A stretch of 64,000 nt of DNA from positions 454,001 through 518,000 of the forward strand of contig NZ_CP101505.1 of NCBI RefSeq assembly GCF_024362345.1, written 5' to 3'. The position numbers were made by a program, and so were the translations under genes. The notes under the pieces are model-generated. The model was not told the DNA's origin, did not search any database, and saw only the letters and a program-made list of their open reading frames with translations. This document shows positions 27,292-36,384 of the stretch, piece by piece (positions within the stretch are counted from its first letter, which is position 1; each line of letters begins with the position of its first letter). This DNA is from Polaribacter dokdonensis (GTDB taxonomy: Bacteria; Bacteroidota; Bacteroidia; Flavobacteriales; Flavobacteriaceae).

Positions 27292-28425
27292 ATGAAAATT
27301 GGTATTGTTTGTTATCCCACCTTTGGTGGAAGTGGAGTAGTAGCAACAGAACTTGGTATGGCTTTAGCAGATAAGGGTCATGAGGTTCATTTTATTACTT
27401 ACAATCAGCCAGTTCGTTTAGATTTTATATCACACAAACTACATTTTCACCAAGTTTTAATTGAAGAGTATCCTCTTTTTCAATATCAACCTTATGAATT
27501 GGCCTTGTCTAGTAAAATGGTTGAAGTTGTTAAAAAGTACAATTTAGAAGTGCTACATGTACATTATGCTATTCCTCATGCTTATGCAGCATTTATGGCA
27601 AAGCAAATGTTATTAGAAAAAGGTATTCATATTAGAGTGGTTACAACTTTACATGGTACAGATATTACCTTAGTTGGTAGTCATCCAACATATAAAACCG
27701 CTGTTGAGTTTAGTATAAATAATTCTGATGTAGTAACTGCAGTTTCAAATAACCTAAAGGATACTACAAATCAGCTTTTTAATATTCGTAAAAATATAGA
27801 AGTAGTTTACAATTTTATTGATGTAGATAAATACAGTAAAGCAGGAGAAGAAGAGTGCAAAAGAATAGCATTGGCTAAACCTAATGAACGTATTCTTACA
27901 CACATTAGTAATTTTAGACCTGTAAAAAGGGTGGAAGATGTTATTAAAGTTTTCTTTGAAGTTCAGAAAGAGATACCTTCCAAGTTATTAATGATTGGTG
28001 AAGGCCCTGAGAGAATGAAAGCAGAAATATTAACAAAGGAATTAGGTTTAAAAAACAAAGTGTTTTTTTTAGGAAACAGTACAGAGATAGATCAAATTTT
28101 ATGTTATTCAGATATGTTTCTATTGCCTTCTAAAACCGAAAGTTTTGGTTTAGCTGCACTTGAAGCAATGGCTGCAAAAACTCCTGTTATCTCTACAAAT
28201 ACTGGTGGTTTACCTGAAGTTAATATTCATGGAGAAACTGGTTTTCTAAGTAGTTTAGGAGATGTAAATGATATGGCTAAAAATGCCATAACCATTTTAA
28301 AAGATGATAAAGTCTTGACCAAGTTTAAGAATAATGCCAAAGATCATACAAAGAAATTCTCATTAGAAAATATATTACCTGTTTACGAGGAAATTTATAA
28401 ATCTTGTTATAAAAGTAAAGTCTAA
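27292..28425 (+). CDS. bshA: N-acetyl-alpha-D-glucosaminyl L-malate synthase BshA
   Basis: GT4-type glycosyltransferase that makes GlcNAc-malate, the first step of bacillithiol synthesis. The N-terminus MKIGIVCYPTFGGSGVVATE and the HVHYAIPHAYAAFMAKQ and TLHGTDITLVGSHPTYK stretches are typical of BshA rather than general GT4 enzymes. The C-terminal SKTESFGLAALEAMAAKTPV (~280-300) carries the EX7E donor motif. Length is 377 aa. It stands alone between terminators. It implies that bacillithiol is the low-molecular-weight thiol in this organism. Confidence 0.93.
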   Translation: MKIGIVCYPTFGGSGVVATELGMALADKGHEVHFITYNQPVRLDFISHKLHFHQVLIEEYPLFQYQPYELALSSKMVEVVKKYNLEVLHVHYAIPHAYAAFMAKQMLLEKGIHIRVVTTLHGTDITLVGSHPTYKTAVEFSINNSDVVTAVSNNLKDTTNQLFNIRKNIEVVYNFIDVDKYSKAGEEECKRIALAKPNERILTHISNFRPVKRVEDVIKVFFEVQKEIPSKLLMIGEGPERMKAEILTKELGLKNKVFFLGNSTEIDQILCYSDMFLLPSKTESFGLAALEAMAAKTPVISTNTGGLPEVNIHGETGFLSSLGDVNDMAKNAITILKDDKVLTKFKNNAKDHTKKFSLENILPVYEEIYKSCYKSKV

Positions 28426-28428
28426 AAA

Positions 28429-28466
28429 TAAAAAAGCCCGAAAATTGTTTTCGGGCTTTTTTATTT
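28429..28466. terminator. Bidirectional terminator between bshA and the DUF937 gene
   Basis: AAAAAAGCCCGAAAA and TTTTCGGGCTTTTTT form a 15-bp stem with a TTG loop (28430-28462). It is A-rich on the left and T-rich on the right, so it serves both convergent genes. Confidence 0.93.
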
Positions 28467-28481
28467 GAATTAATTGGTAGC

Positions 28482-29117
28482 TTATTTTCCAAACATACCA
28501 CCTAGCATTCCTCCTAAACCAGATTTCTTTTTATCACCTCCTAAAAACATACCAGCAACATCATCAACAACACTTCCATCTCCATCAGCATCTAAAACTT
28601 TTTCTAAAAAACTTTGATTATTATCAGCAGAACTTCCACCTAACAAACCACCAAGTAAACCTGTTAAATCTCCAGAAGAACTGGCATTACTTGCCTTTTT
28701 TTGTTTACCTAAATAACCCATTAAAATTGGCGCAGCTATTTTTAATATTTCTCCAACAGAACCAGCATCTAAGCCTGCTTTTTGACCAATAACTTGTTGA
28801 ACTCCTTGTTGCTTTGCACCTAAAATATGGCCTAATATCCCAGCACCATCTTGTTTTACGCTGTTATCAACTCCACCACCAAACAAACCTCCTAAATTAT
28901 CTAAAATACTTCCATCATGTTTGTTAGATAGTGCACCCATTAATCCTTCTGCACCTTCTGGAGTAGAGGCATTTCTTTCCATGGCTTTCATTAAAACTGG
29001 TAATGCCATTGTTAAAACTGAGCTAGTCTTGCTAGAATCGGTTCCTGTAGAACCAGAAACCCCACTTACAATTGACTTTCCTAAATCGCTATTTAATAAA
29101 TCTAAAATTCCTTCCAT
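28482..29117 (-). CDS. DUF937 domain protein (YidB-like)
   Basis: 211-aa Gly/Ser/Leu-rich protein of the DUF937 family. The sequence repeats amphipathic helices separated by glycine-rich linkers (GGLFGGGVDN, LLGGLLGGSSADN, GLGGMLGGMFGK at the end). MALPVLMKAMERNASTPEGA and KIAAPILMGYLGKQKKA are the family's core motifs. A DADGDGSVVDD stretch (~170) resembles a calcium-binding loop. There is no signal peptide. The function is unknown; E. coli YidB is the nearest named relative I recall. Confidence 0.85.
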   Translation of the reverse strand: MEGILDLLNSDLGKSIVSGVSGSTGTDSSKTSSVLTMALPVLMKAMERNASTPEGAEGLMGALSNKHDGSILDNLGGLFGGGVDNSVKQDGAGILGHILGAKQQGVQQVIGQKAGLDAGSVGEILKIAAPILMGYLGKQKKASNASSSGDLTGLLGGLLGGSSADNNQSFLEKVLDADGDGSVVDDVAGMFLGGDKKKSGLGGMLGGMFGK

Positions 29118-29233
29118 TTTATATTTTAATTTTATGATTGACTTTTATGTTAAAGTCACAATATACAAAGAAATTCGCTCTTGTTTTTAAATAATTTTCT
29201 ATCTTTCAACCTGAAAAAACGTAAACAAAATAG

Positions 29234-30559
29234 ATGAAAAAATTAGCATTACATTGGAAGATTTTAATTGGAATGGTATTAGGAATCCTTTTTGGATTTT
29301 TAATGAATTCAATTGATGGTGGTAAAGGTTTTGTAACTGATTGGATTAAACCATTTGGAACCATATTTATCAATCTTTTAAAGTTAATTGCAGTTCCATT
29401 AATCTTAGCTTCTTTAATAAAAGGAATATCAGATTTAAAAGATATTTCTAAAATTAAAAAAATGGGTTTACGTACTATGATCATTTACATGATGACTACT
29501 TTAGTTGCTATTGTTATTGGTCTTGGAATTGTAAACTTGGTAAAGCCAGGTGCAGGAATGTCTACTGATACAATTGAAAAAATTAAAGCGAAATATGAAA
29601 CTTCATCTGGAGTTGTAGATAAGTTAGCAAAAGCTTCTGCTCAAAATGATGCAGGACCATTACAAGCTTTAGTAGATATTTTTCCAAGTAATATATTTAA
29701 TTCTTTAGGTAATGCAAGCATGTTACAAATTATCTTCTTTGCTTTATTTGTTGGTATTTCTTTACTATTAATTCCAGAAAAGAAAGCAAAACCATTAATG
29801 GATTTCTTTGATTCATTAAATGAAGTAGTGATGAAAATGGTAGATTTAATAATGTTATTTGCTCCATATGCTGTATTTGCATTATTAGCAAACGTTATTA
29901 TTGCTTTTGATGATACAGAGATTTTGATAAAACTTTTAGTTTATGCATTATGTGTGGTTGGAGGATTGTTGTTAATGATTGGATTTTATCTTTTATTAGT
30001 AAGTTTTTATACAAAGAAATCTCCAATTTGGTTTTTGAAACAAATTAGTCCGGCTCAATTGTTAGCCTTTTCTACCAGTTCTAGTGCAGCAACATTACCT
30101 GTAACTATGGAAAGAGTAGAAGAACATATAGGTGTAGATAAAGAGGTTTCAGGTTTTGTTTTACCTGTTGGTGCTACAATTAATATGGATGGTACAAGTC
30201 TATATCAAGCCATTGCAGCAGTATTTATCATGCAAGTTGTTTGGCCAGAAGGTTTAACCTTTTCTAATCAACTAATAATTGTTGCTACAGCTTTATTAGC
30301 TTCTATAGGCTCTGCAGCAGTGCCAAGTGCTGGTATGGTAATGCTAGTTATTGTTTTAGAATCTATAGGTTTTCCTGCAGAATTACTACCTATTGGTTTA
30401 GCATTAATTTTTGCTGTAGATAGGCCTTTAGATATGTGTAGAACAACTGTAAATGTTACAGGAGATGCTACTGTTTCTATGATTATTGCAAAGTCTTTGG
30501 GTAAATTACATGATCCTAAACCAAAAAATTGGGATGATAATTACGATAAAGTTAAATAA
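29234..30559 (+). CDS. Dicarboxylate/amino-acid:cation symporter (DAACS family)
   Basis: Glutamate transporter homologue (GltP/GltPh fold) in the inner membrane, using Na+ or H+ to import acidic amino acids or C4-dicarboxylates. At 441 aa it has about eight hydrophobic helices. The Ser-rich hairpin motif AFSTSSSAATLPVTM and the NMDGTSLYQAIAAVF signature in TM7 bind substrate and cation. The later VPSAGMVMLVIVLE (HP2) and AVDRPLDMCRTTVNVTGD (TM8) motifs are also present. The arginine in MCRTTVN argues for acidic amino acids or dicarboxylates. Upstream of a rhodanese gene (6-nt gap). Confidence 0.92.
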   Translation: MKKLALHWKILIGMVLGILFGFLMNSIDGGKGFVTDWIKPFGTIFINLLKLIAVPLILASLIKGISDLKDISKIKKMGLRTMIIYMMTTLVAIVIGLGIVNLVKPGAGMSTDTIEKIKAKYETSSGVVDKLAKASAQNDAGPLQALVDIFPSNIFNSLGNASMLQIIFFALFVGISLLLIPEKKAKPLMDFFDSLNEVVMKMVDLIMLFAPYAVFALLANVIIAFDDTEILIKLLVYALCVVGGLLLMIGFYLLLVSFYTKKSPIWFLKQISPAQLLAFSTSSSAATLPVTMERVEEHIGVDKEVSGFVLPVGATINMDGTSLYQAIAAVFIMQVVWPEGLTFSNQLIIVATALLASIGSAAVPSAGMVMLVIVLESIGFPAELLPIGLALIFAVDRPLDMCRTTVNVTGDATVSMIIAKSLGKLHDPKPKNWDDNYDKVK

Positions 30560-30565
30560 TAGACA

Positions 30566-31408
30566 ATGGGTCTAAAAATAGAAAGCCCAATAGTATCTAG
30601 TGCTTGGTTATTAGAGCATTTAGATCACAAAGATCTTATAGTTTTAGATGCAACAATACCAAAGATAACTTCAGGTAGTTTTGATATTGACAATAAAGAA
30701 CAAATAAAAAATGCCATCTTTTTTGATATAAAACAAAAGTTTTCTGATGTAAGCGCGACTTTACCGAATACAGTTTTATCATCTAAAGATTTTCAAGAAA
30801 ATGCACAAGAACTAGGCATAAATAAGGATAGTTGTATTATAGTTTATGATGATTTAGGAATATATTCTAGTCCAAGAGTTTGGTGGATGTTTCAATTAAT
30901 GGGTTTTACAAATATTGCAGTTTTAAATGGTGGTTTTCCTAATTGGAAAACAAATAATTTTCCTATTGAAACTCCAAAAAACCAAAACCAAAAAGAAGGA
31001 AATTTTAAAGTAAACTATAAATCATCAAAAATTAAATATAAAGAAGATTTACTTTTAAACTTATCCTATGAAAAATTTTTAGTAGTTGATGCTAGATCTA
31101 GTGATCGTTTTTCAGGTAGAGAACCAGAACCAAGAAAAGAGGTAGAAAGTGGTCATATACCCAATTCTAAAAATTTACCTTTTACAGAAGTACTAAATAA
31201 TGATTTTTTTAAAAAAACCTCAGATTTAAAAACAATTTTTAATAAGATAAATCCTAATAATAGGGATATCGTTTTTTCTTGTGGTTCAGGTATTACAGCT
31301 TCAATATTAGCGCTAGCAGCATCAGTTTCTGGCTACAAAAACTGTGCAGTTTATGATGGATCTTGGACAGAATGGGGTTTGGATAAAAATTTACCTAAAG
31401 AGAAATAG
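30566..31408 (+). CDS. Two-domain rhodanese-type sulfurtransferase
   Basis: 280-aa protein with two rhodanese domains, like thiosulfate or 3-mercaptopyruvate sulfurtransferases. The N-terminal inactive domain (~1-140) includes NKDSCIIVYDDLGIYSSPR and WWMFQLMGF. The C-terminal domain has DARSSDRFSGREPEPRKEVE and the catalytic loop SCGSGITAS near residue 240. The CGSGIT loop fits SseA/3-mercaptopyruvate types. It is cytoplasmic and lies between the symporter and a small gene 2 nt downstream, in one probable operon. Confidence 0.9.
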   Translation: MGLKIESPIVSSAWLLEHLDHKDLIVLDATIPKITSGSFDIDNKEQIKNAIFFDIKQKFSDVSATLPNTVLSSKDFQENAQELGINKDSCIIVYDDLGIYSSPRVWWMFQLMGFTNIAVLNGGFPNWKTNNFPIETPKNQNQKEGNFKVNYKSSKIKYKEDLLLNLSYEKFLVVDARSSDRFSGREPEPRKEVESGHIPNSKNLPFTEVLNNDFFKKTSDLKTIFNKINPNNRDIVFSCGSGITASILALAASVSGYKNCAVYDGSWTEWGLDKNLPKEK

Positions 31409-31410
31409 AT

Positions 31411-31740
31411 ATGGAAAAATTAAATTGGAGTAAAAAAGAATTTGAAGTTTATGTACTTCTTTTTGCTGCACATTGCAATCATTTTGAATCAAAAGAAGAG
31501 CAAGAATATATTCTAGACAGGGTAGATGAAAAAATGTATAACAAAATTCATACTGAAGTTGTAATAGATTCAGAAGAAACAAACCTGAACAAAATACAAC
31601 AATATTTAGCTGAAAATCATTTTGAGCAAGCAGAGAAAGAGGCTCTAATTAAAGATATAAAAAATGTGTTTTTTGCTGATGGTACTGTAGATGCAATAGA
31701 AAAGAAGATTTTTTCTTTATTAAAAAAAATAATAGATTAA
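31411..31740 (+). CDS. Small acidic helical protein, TerB-like (weak)
   Basis: 109-aa cytoplasmic protein, 2 nt after the rhodanese stop and so probably co-transcribed. It is predicted to be all helical, with acidic clusters. The C-terminal FADGTVDAIEKKIFSLLKKI resembles the second half of TerB-type domains (acidic D-x-x-x-x-x-E). I give this only as a weak similarity; the function is unknown. Confidence 0.7.
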   Translation: MEKLNWSKKEFEVYVLLFAAHCNHFESKEEQEYILDRVDEKMYNKIHTEVVIDSEETNLNKIQQYLAENHFEQAEKEALIKDIKNVFFADGTVDAIEKKIFSLLKKIID

Positions 31741-31769
31741 TATTTAACAAAAATTTTCAGCTTTAGTTT

Positions 31770-31801
31770 TTGGTGTAATTAAAATAAAAGTAAGATATTT
31801 G
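31770..31801 (+). promoter_or_regulatory. Promoter of the his leader/operon
   Basis: TTG at 31770-31772, 21 nt, then GATATTTG at 31794-31801 (one base off TAnnTTTG). Spacing is within the usual Bacteroidota range, and the predicted start is about 10 nt before the leader-peptide ATG. It lies downstream of the TerB-like gene, so the his operon has its own promoter. Confidence 0.55.
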
Positions 31802-31818
31802 TAACAATAAAGAAAGAC

Positions 31819-31875
31819 ATGACATTTATTCAAAATCATCATCATCATTTTTACAATTGCTCTCAAGCGATTTAA
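31819..31875 (+). CDS. hisL: His operon leader peptide (HisL-type) with four consecutive His codons
   Basis: An 18-codon reading frame, MTFIQNHHHHFYNCSQAI, with four CAT codons in a row at 31837-31848. It ends ~30 nt before an intrinsic terminator and ~110 nt before hisG, the classical layout of a his attenuator: when charged His-tRNA is scarce the ribosome stalls on the His run and the terminator fails to form. The frame is far too short for automatic gene calling. No sequence homology to enterobacterial HisL beyond the His run is claimed. It sits directly downstream of a Bacteroidota-type promoter. Confidence 0.85.
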   Translation: MTFIQNHHHHFYNCSQAI

Positions 31876-31960
31876 AAATGTATTGAATAAAATCAAGATA
31901 TTTATAAACCTGTTTGAGCAAATCAAACAGGTTTTTATTTTTAAACCGAATTTGCTCAAA
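31857..31960 (+). promoter_or_regulatory. His attenuator: terminator with competing pairings
   Basis: The terminator stem AAACCTGTTTG (31906-31916) with CAAACAGGTTT (31924-31934), followed by TTTATTTTT, would stop transcription before hisG. Two competing pairings are visible. TTGCTC inside the leader peptide end (31857-31862) matches GAGCAA (31916-31921) at the terminator loop, a possible antiterminator. TTTGAGCAAAT (31913-31923) is a perfect 11-nt complement of ATTTGCTCAAA (31950-31960) downstream. The roles of the alternative stems are inference and need RNA folding. Confidence 0.75.
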
Positions 31961-31983
31961 TCTATTTAAATTAAAATTTAAAA

Positions 31984-32841
31984 ATGAGTTACTTAAGAAT
32001 TGCAGTACAAAAATCAGGAAGATTAAATGAAGATTCAATGAGAATCTTAAAAGACATTGGTATTTCTATAGATAATGGAAAAGACCAATTAAAAGCTTCA
32101 GCAAGAGACTTTCCTGTAGAAGTATTTTATCTGAGAAATGGAGATATTCCTCAATATTTAAGAGATGGAGTAGTAGATGCTGCTATTATTGGAGAAAATA
32201 TTTTAATAGAAAAAGGAAGCGATTTAGATTTTGTAGAACGTTTAGGATTTTCTAAATGTAAAGTATCGATTGCAGTACCTAAAGATTCTAAGGCAAATTC
32301 TCTAAAAGATTTAGAAGGTAAAAGAATTGCTACTTCTTATCCAGAAACTGTAAAACAGTTTTTAGCAGAACAAAATATAGATGCGCAATTACACATCATT
32401 AATGGTTCTGTAGAAATTGCACCAAATATTGGTTTAGCAGATGGTATTTGTGATATTGTTTCAAGTGGAAGTACATTGTTTAAGAACGGTTTAAAAGAGA
32501 TTGAAGTTCTTTTAAAATCAGAAGCAGTTTTAGCAGTTTCACCTGAAATAGATGAAGAAAGAAAGCAAATTTTAGAAAAAATACAATTTAGAATTCAGTC
32601 GGTTTTAAAAGCAAGAAATTCTAAATATGTATTGCTAAATGCACCAAATGAAAAATTAGATAAAATTTTAGATTTATTACCTGGTATGAGAAGCCCAACT
32701 GTATTACCATTGGCTGAAAAAGGTTGGAGTTCTGTACATACAGTAATTAGCAAAAATGATTTCTGGAATATTATTGATGAATTAAAAGCTAATGGAGCAG
32801 AAGGAATTTTAGTTTGCCCAATAGAAAAAATGGTGCTTTAA
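31984..32841 (+). CDS. hisG: ATP phosphoribosyltransferase, long form
   Basis: First enzyme of histidine synthesis, joining ATP and PRPP. At 285 aa it is the long, self-sufficient form with a C-terminal ACT-like regulatory domain (~210-285, MRSPTVLPLAEKGWSSVHTVI), so no HisZ is needed and none is seen. N-terminal features are LRIAVQKSGRLNEDS and RDGVVDAAIIGENIL, plus the PRPP-binding DGICDIVSSGSTL (~150). It is normally feedback-inhibited by histidine. It is first in the operon, right after the attenuator. Confidence 0.97.
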   Translation: MSYLRIAVQKSGRLNEDSMRILKDIGISIDNGKDQLKASARDFPVEVFYLRNGDIPQYLRDGVVDAAIIGENILIEKGSDLDFVERLGFSKCKVSIAVPKDSKANSLKDLEGKRIATSYPETVKQFLAEQNIDAQLHIINGSVEIAPNIGLADGICDIVSSGSTLFKNGLKEIEVLLKSEAVLAVSPEIDEERKQILEKIQFRIQSVLKARNSKYVLLNAPNEKLDKILDLLPGMRSPTVLPLAEKGWSSVHTVISKNDFWNIIDELKANGAEGILVCPIEKMVL

Positions 32842-32853
32842 AATTTATTGTAG

Positions 32854-34137
32854 ATGAAAGTTATTCTAAATCCTAAAAAAGAAATATGGTCTGCAATTTT
32901 AGAAAGACCTACTAAAACAGTAGATGATATTGAAGCTACAGTTTCTAAAATTTTTAAAGAAGTTCAAGAAACTGGAGATGTTGCTGTTAACAAGTACACT
33001 AACCAATTTGATAAGGTGCAATTAACTTCTAATTCTGTAACTTCAAATGAAATTGAAGAAGCAAGTAAAAGTGTATCTCAAGAATTAAAAGATGCTATTA
33101 AACTAGCTTATGATAATATTAGTAAATTTCATCAAGCACAAAAAACAAACAAAGTAGCTGTTGAAACTGCGAATGGGGTTAATTGTTGGCAAGAAAAAAG
33201 ACCAATTCAAAAAGTTGGTCTGTACATTCCAGGAGGAACAGCACCACTTTTTTCTACGGTTCTAATGTTAGCAGTTCCTGCACAAATTGCAGGTTGTAAA
33301 GAAATTGTATTGTGTTCTCCACCAAATACTGAAGGTAAAATTCATCCAGCTATTTTGTATACAGCTAATTTATGTGGGGTAACAAAAATTATTAAAGTTG
33401 GTGGAATTCAAGCTATTGCTGGTTTAACCTTTGGAACAGCAAATATTCCACAAGTATATAAAATTTTTGGTCCAGGAAACCAATATGTTACAGTTGCAAA
33501 GCAAATAGCAACAAAATTTGGTGTTGCTATAGATATGCCTGCAGGACCTAGTGAATTGTTAGTTGTTGCAGATGATTCAGCAAATGCGAGTTATGTAGCA
33601 TCAGATTTGTTAAGTCAAGCAGAGCATGGAGTAGATTCACAGGTAATTTTAGTATCTACTTCTAAACAATTAATTAATGATGTAGAAACTGAATTGAATT
33701 CACAGATTGAGCAATTATCTAGAAAAGAGATTGCAAAAAAAGCAATCGCGAATTCAAAATCAATTTTAGTTGCTTCAGATGCAATTGCATTAGACTTAAT
33801 TAATGATTATGGCCCAGAACATTTTATTGTTTGTACGAATGATAACAATTATTACGTAGATAATATTGCTAATGCAGGCTCTGTTTTTATTGGAAATTAT
33901 ACTCCAGAAAGTGCAGGTGATTATGCTTCAGGTACCAATCATACTTTACCTACAAATGGTTATGCAAAAAACTATTCAGGCGTTAACTTAGACAGTTTTA
34001 CAAAAAGTATTACGTTTCAAGAAATATCTGCAGCAGGTATTCAGAATATTGGAAATGCCATAGAAATAATGGCTGCAGCAGAAGGTTTAGATGCGCATAA
34101 AAATGCTGTTACACTTCGTTTAAAAGATTTACAATAA
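32854..34137 (+). CDS. hisD: Histidinol dehydrogenase
   Basis: NAD- and zinc-dependent enzyme that oxidises histidinol to histidine in the last two steps. It is full length (427 aa). It has VGLYIPGGTAPLFSTVLMLA, GPGNQYVTVAKQ, the DMPAGPSELLVVAD stretch, DLLSQAEHGVDSQVILV, and the catalytic NDYGPEHFIV with the terminal SGTNHTLPT (zinc ligands). It is 12 nt after hisG. Its stop overlaps the hisC start by one base. Confidence 0.97.
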   Translation: MKVILNPKKEIWSAILERPTKTVDDIEATVSKIFKEVQETGDVAVNKYTNQFDKVQLTSNSVTSNEIEEASKSVSQELKDAIKLAYDNISKFHQAQKTNKVAVETANGVNCWQEKRPIQKVGLYIPGGTAPLFSTVLMLAVPAQIAGCKEIVLCSPPNTEGKIHPAILYTANLCGVTKIIKVGGIQAIAGLTFGTANIPQVYKIFGPGNQYVTVAKQIATKFGVAIDMPAGPSELLVVADDSANASYVASDLLSQAEHGVDSQVILVSTSKQLINDVETELNSQIEQLSRKEIAKKAIANSKSILVASDAIALDLINDYGPEHFIVCTNDNNYYVDNIANAGSVFIGNYTPESAGDYASGTNHTLPTNGYAKNYSGVNLDSFTKSITFQEISAAGIQNIGNAIEIMAAAEGLDAHKNAVTLRLKDLQ

Positions 34138-35183
34138 TGAATGTTTTAGATTTAGTTAGAGATAATATCAAAAATATTAAGCCTTATTCATCTGCTAGAG
34201 ATGAATACAAAGATGCCACTTCAGAAAGTATGATTTTCTTAGATGCTAATGAAAATCCTTTCGAAAATGGTGTAAATCGTTATCCTGATCCACAACAAAA
34301 TGATGTAAAAGATCTTTTAGTGAACATTAAAAATGTTACTAAAGAAAATATTTTGTTAGGTAATGGAAGTGATGAAGTTTTAGATTTAATTTTTAGAGCT
34401 TTTTGTGAACCAAATAAAGATAATATTATCACATTACCACCAACTTATGGTATGTATTCTGTATTAGCTAATATCAATGCTATAAAGAATAAAAAGGTTT
34501 TATTAACCGAAGATTTTCAGCCTAAAGTCGATCAGATTATAGATGCTGTTGATAACAACAGTAAAATTTTATTTTTATGTTCACCCAATAATCCTTCAGG
34601 AAATAGTTTTTCAATAGAGAAAGTAGAAACACTATTAAATAATTTTAAAGGATTAGTAGTAATTGATGAAGCCTATATCGATTTTTCTGAGCAAGAAAGT
34701 TGGTTAAATCGTTTAGAAGAATTTCCAAATTTGGTAATTACACAAACCTTGTCTAAAGCCTATGGTTTAGCAGGAATTCGTTTAGGAGTTTGTTATGCAT
34801 CAAAAGCAGTAATTTCTGTTTTAAATTCGATAAAACCACCTTACAATGTAAACGAATTAACCCAACAAAAAGCTTTTGAAAGATTAAATAAGGTTGATGA
34901 AGTTGCAGCAGAAATTAAAGCAATTAAACAAGAAAGAGAACAATTGATGAATTCTTTAGAGAGCATCAATTTTATATCTAACATTTATCCTTCTGATTGC
35001 AATTTTGTTTTGGTAAAAGTAGATGATGCAACTAAAAGATACAACCAATTAATTCAGTTGGGTATTGTAATTAGAAACAGAACTACACAGCCTTTATGTG
35101 AAAATTGTTTGAGATTTACAGTAGGAACAACAGCTGAAAACGAGAAATTATTACAAGCATTAAAAGAATTACAAAATGCCTAA
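34137..35183 (+). CDS. hisC: Histidinol-phosphate aminotransferase
   Basis: PLP enzyme that transaminates imidazole-acetol phosphate with glutamate. At 348 aa it shows [20 protein letters not shown] at the N-terminus, [12 protein letters not shown], and [21 protein letters not shown] and the PLP lysine in [16 protein letters not shown] are also present, and it ends [16 protein letters not shown]. It overlaps hisD by one base and hisB by 8 nt, so translation is likely coupled. Confidence 0.96.
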   Translation: MNVLDLVRDNIKNIKPYSSARDEYKDATSESMIFLDANENPFENGVNRYPDPQQNDVKDLLVNIKNVTKENILLGNGSDEVLDLIFRAFCEPNKDNIITLPPTYGMYSVLANINAIKNKKVLLTEDFQPKVDQIIDAVDNNSKILFLCSPNNPSGNSFSIEKVETLLNNFKGLVVIDEAYIDFSEQESWLNRLEEFPNLVITQTLSKAYGLAGIRLGVCYASKAVISVLNSIKPPYNVNELTQQKAFERLNKVDEVAAEIKAIKQEREQLMNSLESINFISNIYPSDCNFVLVKVDDATKRYNQLIQLGIVIRNRTTQPLCENCLRFTVGTTAENEKLLQALKELQNA

Positions 35184-36315
35184 AAAAGTACTTTTTATAG
35201 ATAGAGATGGAACTTTGGTTCTAGAACCACCTGTAGATTATCAATTAGATAGTTTAGAAAAATTAGAATATTATCCTAAGGTTTTTCAATACATGGCTAA
35301 AATAGCCAATGAATTAGATTTTGAATTGGTAATGGTTACCAATCAAGATGGTTTAGGTACAGAATCATTTCCTGAAGATACCTTTTGGCCTGCTCAAAAT
35401 AAAATCATTTCAGCCTTTGAAAAAGAAAGCGTTGTTTTTTCTGAGGTATGTATTGATAAAACTTTTCCTCATGAAAATGCAGAAACACGTAAACCAAGAA
35501 CTGGTTTATTAACCAAGTATTTTTCTGACGATTATGATTTAGAAAATTCTTATGTTTTGGGTGATAGAATTACAGATATGGAATTGGCTAAAAATTTAGG
35601 GGCTAAAGGTATTTATTTATCTGAAAATCCAGAGTTAGGAGCTGATGAAATTGAAACATCAAAAAAAGAAATTTTAGAAGCAATTGCATTAACAAGCACA
35701 GATTGGAAAACAATTTATGAGTTTTTAAAATTACAAGACAGGGTTGCAGAAATCACAAGAAATACCAATGAAACTAAGATTTATATCAAACTAAATTTAG
35801 ATGGTTCAGGTAATAATGATATTGATACTGGCTTAAAGTTTTTCGATCATATGTTAGATCAAATTGGTAGACATGGCAACATGGATTTAACCATAAAAGT
35901 TGATGGAGATTTAGAAGTAGATGAACATCATACTATAGAAGATACAATGATTGCTTTTGGAGAGCTTTTCAATAAAGCTTTAGGTAATAAATTAGGTATA
36001 GAAAGATATGGTTTTTGTTTACCTATGGATGATTGCTTAGCTCAAGTGGCTGTAGATTTTGGAGGTAGAAATTGGTTAGAATGGGATGCAGAATTTAAAC
36101 GTGAAATGATAGGTGATATGCCTACAGAAATGTTTTATCATTTGTTTAAATCGTTTACAGATGGTGCAAAATGTAACTTAAACATAAAAGCAGAAGGAAC
36201 CAATGAGCATCATAAAATAGAAGGTATTTTTAAAGCGTTTGCAAAAGCTATGAAAATGGCTGTAAAAAGAGATGCCAATAAGATGTTTTTACCATCAACA
36301 AAAGGAATGTTATAA
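35176..36315 (+). CDS. hisB: Bifunctional histidinol-phosphatase / imidazoleglycerol-phosphate dehydratase
   Basis: Fusion of a HAD phosphatase (residues ~1-165) and the dehydratase (~185-379). The phosphatase half has the catalytic [15 protein letters not shown] and a [14 protein letters not shown] motif; the conserved Cys/His zinc loop is partly visible ([12 protein letters not shown]). The dehydratase half has [26 protein letters not shown] and [19 protein letters not shown], the manganese-binding His clusters. The fused layout is that of E. coli HisB and of most Bacteroidota. It overlaps hisC by 8 nt. Confidence 0.97.
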   Translation: MPKKVLFIDRDGTLVLEPPVDYQLDSLEKLEYYPKVFQYMAKIANELDFELVMVTNQDGLGTESFPEDTFWPAQNKIISAFEKESVVFSEVCIDKTFPHENAETRKPRTGLLTKYFSDDYDLENSYVLGDRITDMELAKNLGAKGIYLSENPELGADEIETSKKEILEAIALTSTDWKTIYEFLKLQDRVAEITRNTNETKIYIKLNLDGSGNNDIDTGLKFFDHMLDQIGRHGNMDLTIKVDGDLEVDEHHTIEDTMIAFGELFNKALGNKLGIERYGFCLPMDDCLAQVAVDFGGRNWLEWDAEFKREMIGDMPTEMFYHLFKSFTDGAKCNLNIKAEGTNEHHKIEGIFKAFAKAMKMAVKRDANKMFLPSTKGML

Positions 36316-36384
36316 TTTAGGTTTTAGCCTTTTGCTTTTAGTTGTTTGCTAAAAGTTAAAAGCCAAAAACCAAAAGCTATTAAA
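36316..36384. repeat. Degenerate inverted repeat between hisB and hisH
   Basis: The 69-nt gap is made of short units such as TTTTGCTTTTAG and its partner CTAAAAGTTAAAAGCC. Together GGTTTTAGCCTTTTG and the later AAAAGCCAAAAACC form a long imperfect hairpin. Similar AAAGCCAAAAGC-type intergenic repeats occur in flavobacteria as far as I recall. It might modulate expression or mRNA stability of the distal his genes. Confidence 0.5.

Noticed and set aside
29206..29484. 92-aa minus-strand ORF over the start of the symporter gene
   Set aside because: Antisense frame of a conserved membrane segment; no family match.
31391..31582. 63-aa minus-strand ORF over the TerB-like gene
   Set aside because: Antisense frame of a co-transcribed real gene; Leu/Phe-rich by composition only.
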